Positions 7,974 to 16,604 of a stretch of 64,000 nt of DNA are shown here, one piece after another. Each line of letters starts with the position of its first letter. The first letter of the stretch is position 1. Origin of the DNA: Shewanella psychrotolerans (lineage in GTDB: Bacteria > Pseudomonadota > Gammaproteobacteria > Enterobacterales > Shewanellaceae); the NCBI RefSeq assembly GCF_019457595.1, contig NZ_CP080419.1:4092001-4156000 (forward strand), written 5' to 3'. Made by a program: the position numbers and the translations under genes. The notes below the pieces were generated by a model. It made no database searches, was not told where the DNA came from, and worked only from the letters and a program-made list of their open reading frames with translations.

Positions 7974-9620
7974 TTACTCTTGTTCACCTTCTTGACTAAA
8001 TAATGCATCGACAAAATCTTTGGCATCGAATGGTCGTAGATCATCTATCTGCTCACCAACACCAATATGACGAATAGGAATACCAAACTTATCAGCAATA
8101 GCGAAAATAACCCCCCCTTTTGCTGTGCCGTCTAGCTTACTGATGGTGATCCCTGTGACACCAACCGCTTCTTTAAATAGCTGCGCTTGGCTGATCGCAT
8201 TCTGTCCAGTGCTCGCATCTAGGGTTAACATCACCTCATGAGGCGCCGACTCGTCAAGCTTTTTCATTACCCGAACCACTTTTTTGAGCTCATCCATTAA
8301 ATGAGCTTTATTCTGTAATCGACCCGCGGTATCGGCAATCAGCACATCGATTTTACGAGCACGAGCCGCTTGCAACGCATCAAACAACACCGACGCACTA
8401 TCAGCACCGGTATGCTGCGCAACAACTGGGATATCATTGCGTTGTCCCCATACTTGTAGCTGCTCTACCGCTGCAGCGCGGAAGGTATCACCAGCCGCTA
8501 ACATGACAGACTTGCCTTGTTTTTGATACTGTTTTGCCAGTTTACCTATGGTGGTCGTTTTACCTACACCGTTGACGCCCACCATTAAAATAACGAAAGG
8601 CCCATCGGCATTTTCTGGCACTAACGGTACACTCACAGGATCTAGCGTCTTCTGCATCTCTTCACGCATAAGATCATAGAGTGCTTCGCCATCTTTAAGC
8701 TGCTTGCGACTTGCTTGCTCTGTCAGACTTTTAATTAAACGTGTGGTTGTTTCAACGCCCACATCGGCAATTAATAGCTGCTCTTCGAGTTCTTCAAACA
8801 GATCTTCATCGATCTTTTTACCTTTAAACAGACCGACAAAACCACTACCTATATTTTCACTGGTGCGCTTAAGGCCACGTTTAAGGCGAGCAAAGAAACC
8901 CTCCTTACTCGGTTTCTGCTGAGGTTCGGGCTGCGCTTCTGCTTGAGCTTCTAACCGAGCTTCAGGCTGCACTTCGACAGCGTCTTCTGCAGCTTCCACA
9001 ACCACAACTTGCTCAGACGATAAACGATCAGCTTCTGCTTGTTCTGCAGCCAGACGTTCAGCCTCTACTTCCTCAGCAGCTAAGCGTGCCTCTTCTGCAA
9101 ACTTAAGTGCGTTAACACGTTCTTGCTCAGCTTGCTCGGCCGCTAAACGTTCAGCTTCGATACGTTCAGCTTCGATACGTTCAGCTTCTGCTTGTTCTGC
9201 GGCTAAGCGGGCCTCTTCTGCTACCTTAAGTGCCTTAACACGTTCTTGCTCAGCTTGCTCGGCTGCTAAACGTTCAGCTTCGATACGTTCAGCTTCTGCT
9301 TGTTCTGCGGCTAAGCGTGCCTCTTCTGCTGCCTTAAGTGCCTTAACACGTTCTTGCTCAGCTTGCTCGGCTGCTAAACGTTCAGCTTCGATACGTTCAG
9401 CTTCTGCTTGTTCTGCGGCTAAGCGGGCCTCTTCAGCCACCTTAAGTGCGTTAACACGTTCCAGTTCGGCTTGCTCGGCTGCTAAACGTTCAGCTTCGAT
9501 ACGAGCAGCTTCCGCTTGCTCTGTTTGTTCTACTGCAGATGTTACTTCTACTTCTGGAGCCGCGACTTCCTCTTTCGATTTGTCTTTACGGAACCAGGAA
9601 AAAAAACCTTTCTTTGCCAT
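7974..9620 (-). CDS. ftsY: FtsY, signal recognition particle receptor with expanded acidic repeat domain
   Basis: FtsY is the SRP-receptor GTPase that docks ribosome-nascent-chain complexes at the inner membrane. The C-terminal NG domain shows G1 GVNGVGKTTT, G3 DTAGRLQNK and G4-like SKLDGTAKGG. A membrane-targeting helix region GFFARLKRGLKRT precedes it. The N-terminal A domain (about residues 35-210) is built of four near-identical 36-residue units starting VNALK or VKALK and continuing AEEARLAAEQAEAER; the third carries an extra IEAER. The result is 548 residues against about 500 in E. coli. The repeat predicts a long charged helix. It heads the ftsY-ftsE-ftsX cluster. Confidence 0.97.
   Translation of the reverse strand: MAKKGFFSWFRKDKSKEEVAAPEVEVTSAVEQTEQAEAARIEAERLAAEQAELERVNALKVAEEARLAAEQAEAERIEAERLAAEQAEQERVKALKAAEEARLAAEQAEAERIEAERLAAEQAEQERVKALKVAEEARLAAEQAEAERIEAERIEAERLAAEQAEQERVNALKFAEEARLAAEEVEAERLAAEQAEADRLSSEQVVVVEAAEDAVEVQPEARLEAQAEAQPEPQQKPSKEGFFARLKRGLKRTSENIGSGFVGLFKGKKIDEDLFEELEEQLLIADVGVETTTRLIKSLTEQASRKQLKDGEALYDLMREEMQKTLDPVSVPLVPENADGPFVILMVGVNGVGKTTTIGKLAKQYQKQGKSVMLAAGDTFRAAAVEQLQVWGQRNDIPVVAQHTGADSASVLFDALQAARARKIDVLIADTAGRLQNKAHLMDELKKVVRVMKKLDESAPHEVMLTLDASTGQNAISQAQLFKEAVGVTGITISKLDGTAKGGVIFAIADKFGIPIRHIGVGEQIDDLRPFDAKDFVDALFSQEGEQE
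8990..9518 (-). repeat. In-frame 108-nt tandem repeats within ftsY
   Basis: Four copies of a 108-nt coding unit (36 residues, Ala/Glu/Arg-rich) run in tandem in the ftsY A domain; one copy is 15 nt longer through duplication of an IEAER block. Copies differ at only a few codons, indicating recent expansion or homogenisation. Unit length is a multiple of three, so copy-number change keeps the frame. Confidence 0.88.
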
Positions 9621-9869
9621 GTGTAATACCAGTACTCAGCTAACTGATTTAAAATTCGGTATGAAGTCAATTTGTGCTAGTCATTATAACCAGATAGCGA
9701 GGCCAAATATGCAGAAAAACGCCGCATTTTTTCGTTAATACCAGCGTCTTTTCACCATTTTTGAGTGCTTTGAGTTAAAATAGCGACTTCAATTTAGCCC
9801 AACAGTCTATCACTTTCTCAGGTGAGGCGACATTAACGCTGAATTTAGCAAACAATCAACAGGTATAAG

Positions 9870-10445
9870 ATGGCTAAGAATCGCCCCGCTAGCGGACAAG
9901 TAAGAATTATTGCAGGACAATGGCGCTCTAGACGCTTGCCTATTCACGATCTTGAAGGTCTACGTCCAACCACTGATAGAGTCAGAGAAACACTGTTTAA
10001 CTGGCTTTCTGGCGATCTTGTCGGTGCTCGAGTCCTCGATTGTTTTGGTGGTAGTGGCGCGTTGGCGCTCGAAGCCCTTTCTCGATACGCGAAATACGCG
10101 AAGGTATTTGAACTGCAAGCGAGTGCCGCTAAGCAGCTACAGCAGAATCTAATCACTCTTAAATGTGAAACGGCCGACGTGATCCAAGGCAATAGCTTAT
10201 CGTTGCTTGCACAAGCTCCCGATGAAGGATTCGATGTTGTATTTATCGACCCGCCTTTTCGCAAAAATCTGGCAGAGCAAAGTATCACTCTACTTAGCGA
10301 AAACCGTTGGCTAAACGAGAATGCACAGATCTACGTTGAAACCGAAAGCGAGTTAAGTCAACTCACTGTTCCAGCCGATTGGGTGCCGTTAAAAGAGAAA
10401 AAAGCCGGCCAAGTAATCTATCGCCTATACCAATACCAACCTTGA
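9870..10445 (+). CDS. rsmD: RsmD, 16S rRNA (guanine-966 N2) methyltransferase
   Basis: RsmD methylates G966 of 16S rRNA in the 30S subunit. The 191-residue protein opens with VRIIAGQWRSRRL and GLRPTTDRVRETLFNWL, both diagnostic of RsmD. An SAM-binding segment VLDCFGGSGALALEALSR follows near residue 50, with the N2-methyltransferase catalytic motif DPPF near residue 128. It is divergent from ftsY, the same neighbourhood as in E. coli (yhhF beside ftsY). Confidence 0.96.
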   Translation: MAKNRPASGQVRIIAGQWRSRRLPIHDLEGLRPTTDRVRETLFNWLSGDLVGARVLDCFGGSGALALEALSRYAKYAKVFELQASAAKQLQQNLITLKCETADVIQGNSLSLLAQAPDEGFDVVFIDPPFRKNLAEQSITLLSENRWLNENAQIYVETESELSQLTVPADWVPLKEKKAGQVIYRLYQYQP

Positions 10446-10464
10446 TAGCCTAGAGAGATTTAAG

Positions 10465-10740
10465 ATGAAAATGATGATCCTAGCGGGTAAAGCCATCACG
10501 CTGTTTGCGTGGGGAGTCATGCTCTACAACTTATTTATCCCCGTTGATGGAAATATCGGCACACTATTAACCATACTTCTAGTGATAACCCTAGTCATGC
10601 ACTGTTTTCAAGTGCTTATATTTCACATGCTATTTAAATCACTCATGACGATACAGAAATCGCACTATTTGGCGGTACTACTCTTTGGTGTGTTTAGCTT
10701 ATTGGACTATCGTCAACGCGTGTTGTTAACAAACAAATAG
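10465..10740 (+). CDS. DUF1145 (YhhL-like) small membrane protein
   Basis: The 91-residue hydrophobic protein has three likely membrane segments (about residues 5-24, 30-50 and 66-82), separated by short polar turns. Size, topology and position directly after rsmD match the YhhL/DUF1145 family, which follows yhhF in E. coli. It starts 19 nt after rsmD with AGAG upstream, so the two are co-transcribed. Function is unknown. Confidence 0.85.
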   Translation: MKMMILAGKAITLFAWGVMLYNLFIPVDGNIGTLLTILLVITLVMHCFQVLIFHMLFKSLMTIQKSHYLAVLLFGVFSLLDYRQRVLLTNK

Positions 10741-10764
10741 ATAGCGCTCAAATGTGAGTCCACT

Positions 10765-10790
10765 AAAAAAGCACCCAAAGGTGCTTTTTT
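10765..10790. terminator. Bidirectional terminator after DUF1145 gene and gspN
   Basis: Stem AAAAAAGCACC / GGTGCTTTTTT with a CAAA loop, in the convergent gap; it can serve both the rsmD operon and the gsp operon. Confidence 0.92.
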
Positions 10791-10807
10791 ACTAGGTAAA
10801 ACCAGAA

Positions 10808-11569
10808 CTATAGACCGGGAATGCGCCCTTGATAACTAATAGGATAGAAGCCTTGGCTATCTTTTTTACCCAAAAAAGTCAGGGCCTGCTTTAGGTCATT
10901 GGGCTGTGCATCAGTTTCTTTTATCTTAGCAGTTACCTGTAACAGCTTATCGGCTTTCACTAAGGCATTACCGGTTAAGCCTAATTGATTCATAGTTTCA
11001 TCGGTTGCGATCTTAATGTTGCCATCAACACAACTCAGCGCGACACTAACATCACCTAAGGGATATTGACCAAACTGGTTATTCACTTGCAACTGCTGAG
11101 CAAACAACTTGCCAGTAAGTTGCTCACACCAAGGCTGACCTTGATCTAGCTGCTGTACAATCAGACTAAAGTTACCTTTTACCTCAGCGCGAAAAGGAAG
11201 ACGAGTATTGCCAATTAAAAAGTCACTTGGGGCATCAAATCTAAACTCTTTGGCATTAATACCCGACATAGATAGTGACACAAAACCTTTACCATTAACG
11301 GCACTGGCGCGATTACCAATAACGAAGTCAAGGTTGGCCTTGCCTAGAAATAAACCCCAAGGACTAAGCTGCCACTGAATCGACTCCAATTGACGCTTCT
11401 GTACTTTGACCAAATCTGCACTGCCTGACCAGATAGTGCCGGAAACACCACTTATGGCAATATTGTTGGGTAGCGGGGCTAATTTAACTGCAACGCTCGC
11501 AGGAAATAGCGCGATCAGAAAAACCAAGTAAACAGCGACACCAATAATAATTTTTTTAACTAAACTCAC
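10808..11569 (-). CDS. gspN: GspN, type II secretion protein N
   Basis: This is the last gene of the type II secretion operon. The 253-residue protein has one N-terminal membrane anchor (IIIGVAVYLVFLIALFPASV) and a periplasmic part with the GVSGTIWSGSA pattern and repeated beta-rich blocks typical of GspN. The exact role in the machine is unclear, and GspN is absent from some T2SS loci. It starts about 20 nt downstream of gspM. Confidence 0.92.
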   Translation of the reverse strand: MSLVKKIIIGVAVYLVFLIALFPASVAVKLAPLPNNIAISGVSGTIWSGSADLVKVQKRQLESIQWQLSPWGLFLGKANLDFVIGNRASAVNGKGFVSLSMSGINAKEFRFDAPSDFLIGNTRLPFRAEVKGNFSLIVQQLDQGQPWCEQLTGKLFAQQLQVNNQFGQYPLGDVSVALSCVDGNIKIATDETMNQLGLTGNALVKADKLLQVTAKIKETDAQPNDLKQALTFLGKKDSQGFYPISYQGRIPGL

Positions 11570-11590
11570 AACTACACCTTTAAACGCATA

Positions 11591-12067
11591 TTACTGCGAC
11601 AACTGTATACGACGGACTTTGACAAAACCTGGAGTATCCGATTGAGCCAAATCGATATTATCCAGCGATAAGCCCTTTTGCTGCACAAGATCACTCAAAT
11701 AACCTAAAAGAGAGTCAAAAGGCACTTCATCCATCCAAACTTGAATTTTATTGCCTTGCGGCTGCATCCGAGTGATCTCTAGACCATAGCCTTTTGCACT
11801 CTGAGTCACCGCGGTACTCAAGCTGCCAGAAAACCCTTTTTGAACACCAGACTGTTTAAGACCAGCAATTTTATTCGCCGTTTGTTTTACATAGCTTAAG
11901 GTACTTTTTTGGGCTGTTAGCGATTGTAGAGCATCACTCTCAGCATCGCTTATTGGCGTCCAAATTCCCCAATAGAAAATACCAATGACAAGTACAACTG
12001 CACAGGCACCGACAAGCTGCTGCTCACGTAAAATTAACCCATTCCACCAAGTCTTAATGTTATCCAT
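11591..12067 (-). CDS. gspM: GspM, type II secretion inner-membrane protein
   Basis: GspM is a bitopic inner-membrane protein of the assembly platform that pairs with GspL. The 158-residue sequence has the membrane span LVGACAVVLVIGIFYWGIW (about residues 18-36) and a periplasmic ferredoxin-like domain with LEITRMQPQGNKIQVWMDEV. The ATG directly abuts the gspL stop codon. Confidence 0.94.
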   Translation of the reverse strand: MDNIKTWWNGLILREQQLVGACAVVLVIGIFYWGIWTPISDAESDALQSLTAQKSTLSYVKQTANKIAGLKQSGVQKGFSGSLSTAVTQSAKGYGLEITRMQPQGNKIQVWMDEVPFDSLLGYLSDLVQQKGLSLDNIDLAQSDTPGFVKVRRIQLSQ

Positions 12068-13258
12068 TTACTTGCTCCTCAGGGTTAAGGTACTGGTCAC
12101 TTCATCTTCGCTACTATTCATTGCACCTGAATCGACCACAAACTGTTTGGTGATAAGCTCTTTAAACTGCTCTATTTGGGCATAGCTCTTGGCGGTTATT
12201 TGCATACGTAACTCATTGCGACCACTGTCAAAACGCAGGCTTGTCGGCTTTAAATCGGGCACCTTAGTAAAAGCGCCTGCGAGTTTATCTAACATGGTAA
12301 AGAATGCGGTGCCGCCACCAGATCCTTGTAAACTGCGTAGCTTACTCTCCATTTGAGAACGCACATTAACCACACGCGAACTGCCTACAACCTGCTTAAA
12401 AATCTGCTCGCTTTGCGCCTGTAGCTGTGCGCGCTCTGTATTCATCTCATGGATATTTAATCCTTTATTAACTAAAGCCAACACTAAGGCAACTAAGATC
12501 ACTATGGCACTATTACGCCATAACATGAGGTGCTTACCGTACTCGCGCTTAGGCGTGTAAACGCCAGATAATAAGTTAAGTGGCGCGTTCAAAATACCCT
12601 TGGCTAACACTAACATCGGCAGATCTAGTGGCTGCTGTTGTTGCTCTACACCTTCAATATCCAGTTCACTGTAGCTGGCCAATGTAATAGGGCCATCTTG
12701 GTTTTGTGTTGCTAATTTAGGTAGCGCCGCAGCAAACCAATTTGCATCGAGACACACGCCAGCGCCACTACCCGTGCGGAGCAGATAATCTTGACCAAAT
12801 TTCATCGCCGCCCACTGGCACTCTTGCAGCGGTAAGGCTAAACAGTCGGGAACGATTTGCTTGGCTTTAATGCCTGCATCGCTTAACCACGATAACCAGT
12901 TTTGCATCTGTTCATGAGCAACAACGGCCACGCTCAACGACTCACCTTCTCTTGGACCTGTAACGAAATGCAGCGCATCGACATTCTCTGCCAGATTTTC
13001 TTCAAGCATAAAGGGCAAGGCCTTCAACGCTTGACGCTGTCCTTTTTCAGGCAGCTGCACCGACGTTAGGGTGATCGCTGACGCAGGCACCAAGATATCG
13101 ACCGGACGGTTACCCGCACGCTCTGCCAGAGTCGACAAAGCACTCGCATCAGCCAATTCGCCCGACGCGATGATCTCTTGCTCCTGCTCAGACCAAACAA
13201 GCCATGAGCAGTTTTGCTCTATGCTTTTTCCTAAACGGATAAATAATCGTTCACTCAA
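12068..13258 (-). CDS. gspL: GspL, type II secretion platform protein
   Basis: GspL recruits the GspE ATPase to the inner membrane. The cytoplasmic actin-like domain begins SERLFIRLGKS. A single membrane span (NSAIVILVALVLALVNKGL) follows near residue 240, with a periplasmic ferredoxin-like C-terminus. The frame also opens at a TTG at 13273, but TTG 13258 is chosen because GGAG lies seven bases upstream and the product then begins MSERLF, the usual family N-terminus. That gives 396 residues. Confidence 0.93.
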   Translation of the reverse strand: MSERLFIRLGKSIEQNCSWLVWSEQEQEIIASGELADASALSTLAERAGNRPVDILVPASAITLTSVQLPEKGQRQALKALPFMLEENLAENVDALHFVTGPREGESLSVAVVAHEQMQNWLSWLSDAGIKAKQIVPDCLALPLQECQWAAMKFGQDYLLRTGSGAGVCLDANWFAAALPKLATQNQDGPITLASYSELDIEGVEQQQQPLDLPMLVLAKGILNAPLNLLSGVYTPKREYGKHLMLWRNSAIVILVALVLALVNKGLNIHEMNTERAQLQAQSEQIFKQVVGSSRVVNVRSQMESKLRSLQGSGGGTAFFTMLDKLAGAFTKVPDLKPTSLRFDSGRNELRMQITAKSYAQIEQFKELITKQFVVDSGAMNSSEDEVTSTLTLRSK

Positions 13259-13344
13259 TGTGTTTCTCCACAAGCCTGATAAAGTCCCGCTTTATTGACT
13301 CGTTTTATTCTACTTAACCTGCCGCTCACGAGCGACAAAGGTGG

Positions 13345-14343
13345 TTATTTCTGCCCGCCATATTGACGCGTCAATACTTCTAACTTGCTCTTGCCTGCAA
13401 CTCGCAGCACGCTTTCTAAACGAAAGGTTGCACTATCCACTTTAGCGCCAGCTTCTAATAAAAAATACTGACTCTTGAGGCTAAAACTCGACGCTAAGTT
13501 TTGTTCAGTTCGCAGCCCGGAAATTGAACCATTAGCCCAAAAATCCTCAATGGTGTCATAACCATCACCCGGACGCTGATTAATAATACTTTCCGCTTCG
13601 CCAACGCTAATCTTGTTATCAAACATTCCCGCCAACAAAGCGGCATGCTCAACCTCTATGGTGTTAACGTTCAATACCTGCCGATCATTGCCCGGTATCG
13701 CACATACATAAGGCGCCAACTTTAGGTAAATATCCTGACTAAACCCAAGCACCGCTCGCAATTCACTGCGATGACTCATCAAGGTGTTTGCCGCTCGATA
13801 CGGCACGGTTCTCGACTCGTAGTCGGCATCTTCGGCTCCGTATGGACTCGCTACCGTATCTTCATCGATGTAGTCTTTTAGGGTATGTGTCAGTCTTTCT
13901 GCAGAAAAATCATCCATCCCCAATGCCACTAACAAACCTTTAAACTGTGTCGCTGGCAGTGACAATTTAGGTTGACCATTTTCAACCTCTTTAGTCTCCA
14001 TCGACAACGCATTGACATTAAAACAGGCTTGCATATCACTAATGTTGCCACCGAGCTCACCAAGCTCTGCAGGAAATACCACATCGGTTTGCGCCCAATA
14101 CTGCTGTCTGTGGATCTTGCCCTCATCGGCATCTTCTAAATCTTGCTTAAGCACTTTCTTGGCTAATTCTTCTGCAGAGAGCGCATACCAATAGGCTTGA
14201 TCATACTGTGCCAAGTTAATGGTCCTACGCACAGAAATCTGATTACGGCTGTTAATATTGGTAGCAATAATCGCGATCATCGCCACAATCAACAAAACAA
14301 CAATCAACGCGACCCCGCGCTGTTTATGAGGAAAATTAGCCAT
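13345..14343 (-). CDS. gspK: GspK, minor pseudopilin at the pilus tip
   Basis: GspK is the large minor pseudopilin that caps the tip complex. The prepilin leader ends QRG before VALIVVLLIVAMIAII, lacking the Glu at +5 as is usual for GspK. The 332 residues include the helical insert domain, with NVNALSM and later VLNVNTI motifs. The start overlaps the end of gspJ by 8 nt; GGAAG lies eight bases upstream of the ATG. Confidence 0.95.
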   Translation of the reverse strand: MANFPHKQRGVALIVVLLIVAMIAIIATNINSRNQISVRRTINLAQYDQAYWYALSAEELAKKVLKQDLEDADEGKIHRQQYWAQTDVVFPAELGELGGNISDMQACFNVNALSMETKEVENGQPKLSLPATQFKGLLVALGMDDFSAERLTHTLKDYIDEDTVASPYGAEDADYESRTVPYRAANTLMSHRSELRAVLGFSQDIYLKLAPYVCAIPGNDRQVLNVNTIEVEHAALLAGMFDNKISVGEAESIINQRPGDGYDTIEDFWANGSISGLRTEQNLASSFSLKSQYFLLEAGAKVDSATFRLESVLRVAGKSKLEVLTRQYGGQK

Positions 14344-15091
14344 TGTTGTCTATCTTCCTACCGTTATCATCTCGGTTGTTATTTTCGCCGCCTGTATTAT
14401 TGCCGCCGCTATTGCCACCTGAATTATTACTACCGGAGTTATTATTGTCAGAATTACTATCGTTGTTATCATCGCTACTTTTCGTGGCGATTGCGCCTAC
14501 GGGCAGCAGAAACTTACGTTGGATTTTGCCCAGCCCTTCGACCTCAACTTCCATCGCAATCCCTTTAGGAAGAGTTGTCGCTTCGACTTTGCGCTGCCAC
14601 TTATCTTCCACGAAAAAAGAGTACTCAACCGACAGCACATTTCTTATCACTATGGTCTTTATCGGCTCTGCGCCAAATTCAGGCTCTGGATACGGAAAAT
14701 ACCAGCGCTCTAAATTATTATTTTGAACAACATAAGCTACTGACTGCACGCTACCACGAGGCAAGATGCCATCGGGGTTTAGCCAGCCAATACGATAAAA
14801 AACGATCGCTTCAGATTCAGAATCAAAGAGATCGGAACCTGTTTGCAGTACCGTACTACCACGACCACCTTCGAGCATTCTTGGCGTGCGAGCCACCATC
14901 TGGCCGAAATCTCGCTCCAATGCACCAAAGCCCTGCTGCAGGGATTTTAGTTTGACCGCAAACTCCTCGGTAGCGACATCGTTTTTCATGACCGTATGCA
15001 ATACCGAGTTAGCTGCTAACCCCAGCATGGCAAAGATGGCGATAGCCACCAACATCTCCAACAGGGTAAAACCCCTAGCTGACCTATTCAT
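14336..15091 (-). CDS. gspJ: GspJ, minor pseudopilin with Asn/Ser/Gly-rich tail
   Basis: GspJ is a minor pseudopilin of the T2SS tip. The frame extends to 15154, but the ATG at 15091 is preferred because it gives the short leader MNRSARG before FTLLEMLVAIAIF and overlaps the gspI stop by only 8 nt. This gives 251 residues. The conserved globular domain ends near KFLLPVGAI. About 45 further residues are almost entirely Asn, Ser, Asp and Gly, a low-complexity tail not found in typical GspJ (about 200 residues). The tail is encoded by AAT/AAC-rich DNA. Confidence 0.93.
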   Translation of the reverse strand: MNRSARGFTLLEMLVAIAIFAMLGLAANSVLHTVMKNDVATEEFAVKLKSLQQGFGALERDFGQMVARTPRMLEGGRGSTVLQTGSDLFDSESEAIVFYRIGWLNPDGILPRGSVQSVAYVVQNNNLERWYFPYPEPEFGAEPIKTIVIRNVLSVEYSFFVEDKWQRKVEATTLPKGIAMEVEVEGLGKIQRKFLLPVGAIATKSSDDNNDSNSDNNNSGSNNSGGNSGGNNTGGENNNRDDNGRKIDNNG

Positions 15092-15470
15092 CTTTGAACA
15101 CATAACTGCTGATCTGAGTGATGATGCGCTTGTATCGCTCATCATCACTGACACTAATACGTATCATTCGAAAATTGTCATCTGTGGTTTTCACAACTTC
15201 CTTGCGCCAAAACCACTCTTTATCGGCTAAATCGACGCGCCCCTCTTTCTTGCCTAAATTAGGGAATTTACCCTCTAATCTGGCATCAACCATCTGATTA
15301 CTTGCAACCCACTGCGCCAGCGTCCTCTCCTCTAAAATCGGCATGTTTGCCATCTGTTCACCAAGACTTTTGGTGATAGAGACCGCGGCAATGGCGAATA
15401 CAGCCAAGGCCACAATCACTTCTAACAGAGTCATACCACGCTGGTTATGATTCAAAAAGAGGTCCCCCAA
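15084..15470 (-). CDS. gspI: GspI, minor pseudopilin
   Basis: GspI nucleates the tip complex with GspJ and GspK. The prepilin site is QRG before MTLLEVIVALAVFAIA, with Glu at +5. The 128-residue length is normal and the NQMVDARLEGKFP segment matches family members. It lies 27 nt after gspH and overlaps gspJ by 8 nt. Confidence 0.94.
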   Translation of the reverse strand: MGDLFLNHNQRGMTLLEVIVALAVFAIAAVSITKSLGEQMANMPILEERTLAQWVASNQMVDARLEGKFPNLGKKEGRVDLADKEWFWRKEVVKTTDDNFRMIRISVSDDERYKRIITQISSYVFKDE

Positions 15471-15497
15471 CGTAATGGTAATATGTGTTGGCCGAAA

Positions 15498-16085
15498 TTA
15501 ACGAGGTAGTTCATTAAACTCCTCCTCTCGCCCCAGAGTCAGCCGACCTAAGGCATCACCCACCACTAAGGCTTCAATCTCGTTACCCTGTTCATCTTTA
15601 CCAACAAAGGTCAGCTCAAACGAACTCATCTCGCCACTGGGAAACAGCATCACCTGAGGCTCAGGAAACTTTTTCTTATCATCAGCCGATGGCTCTATGA
15701 GCGGCTCATCGAACCATGAATCTTGCTCTTCATCATCTTGAGACAAAGGTAAACCATCGAGCACTAAGTGCATCTGAACCCCGTACTCCATCTGCCGCTC
15801 GGCAAGCAATCTATCTTGTTGCAGTGGCTTCCATTTACCTTCGTCATAAAACACGAATTTATAGCTGTCTTTTTCAATCACAATACCGATGAAGTGGCCG
15901 CTAAGCACCGTTTCATCGAGCACTAGCTCGGTCGACGCCATAAACTGCCTAGCCACGCGCTCGAGTGCCTGCTGTTTATCCGCACCGCCAGTGGTAAAAG
16001 TAACAGCCGAAGCTGCCAACCCCATGATCAGTACAACTAACAGCACTTCCATCAGGGTAAACCCTGTCTGGCGTGACACTCTCAT
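15498..16085 (-). CDS. gspH: GspH, minor pseudopilin
   Basis: GspH joins the pseudopilus shaft to its tip. The leader MRVSRQTG precedes FTLMEVLLVVLIMGLAASAV, with Glu at +5. The 195-residue protein carries an acidic central stretch (QDDEEQDSWFDE) and a C-terminal beta domain. It lies 14 nt after gspG. Confidence 0.94.
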   Translation of the reverse strand: MRVSRQTGFTLMEVLLVVLIMGLAASAVTFTTGGADKQQALERVARQFMASTELVLDETVLSGHFIGIVIEKDSYKFVFYDEGKWKPLQQDRLLAERQMEYGVQMHLVLDGLPLSQDDEEQDSWFDEPLIEPSADDKKKFPEPQVMLFPSGEMSSFELTFVGKDEQGNEIEALVVGDALGRLTLGREEEFNELPR

Positions 16086-16099
16086 TAGCTAGGCTCTAC

Positions 16100-16534
16100 T
16101 TATTGAAAGTCTTTAAGGTTCCAGCTACCGATATCATCTTCGGTACCTGGTTGACCGTCAGGGCCAGCACTAAAAATATCAATTTTACCTTGCTCACCAG
16201 GGCTTAAAAGCAGGTAGTTATTTCTCCAAGGATCTTGAGGAAGACGCTTCACATAGCCGTCTTCACGGTAGTTACGCGGCTCAGGTGAAATAGTTGGTTT
16301 TTGCACTAACGCCTCTAACCCTTGCTCCGTTGTTGGGTAAATGCTGTTATCTAAGCGATACATGTCCATTGCGTTTTCTAAGGCAACAATATCGGATACC
16401 GCTTTCTGTATATCGGCCTTATCTTTGTTGCCCATCAAATTAGGTACAACCATAGAAGCAAGGATCCCTAAAATAACGATAACCACCATAACTTCTAATA
16501 GGGTAAAACCTTTTTGCTTGTTTCTTGCTTGCAT
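16100..16534 (-). CDS. gspG: GspG, major pseudopilin
   Basis: GspG is the main subunit of the T2SS pseudopilus. The leader MQARNKQKG is followed by FTLLEVMVVIVILGILASMV. The mature domain has the conserved YRLDNSIYPTTEQGLEALV and DPWRNNY blocks. The calcium-binding C-terminus is AGPDGQPGTEDDIGSW. Length 144 residues is standard. A 70-nt gap separates it from gspF. Confidence 0.97.
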   Translation of the reverse strand: MQARNKQKGFTLLEVMVVIVILGILASMVVPNLMGNKDKADIQKAVSDIVALENAMDMYRLDNSIYPTTEQGLEALVQKPTISPEPRNYREDGYVKRLPQDPWRNNYLLLSPGEQGKIDIFSAGPDGQPGTEDDIGSWNLKDFQ

Positions 16535-16604
16535 TAATACATCCTCTATAAAAGTGCCTAACCATCAAAGTTAGTACGCTACTGCAGTGTTGACGCCTAT
16601 TGCA

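Noticed and set aside
8990..9518. CRISPR-like repeat array
   Set aside because: The repeats are contiguous, in-frame and part of ftsY; there are no unique spacers.
14343..14726. 127-codon ORF antisense to gspJ, rich in Leu and Ser
   Set aside because: It is the shadow of the Asn-rich repeat on the other strand; low complexity and no start signal.
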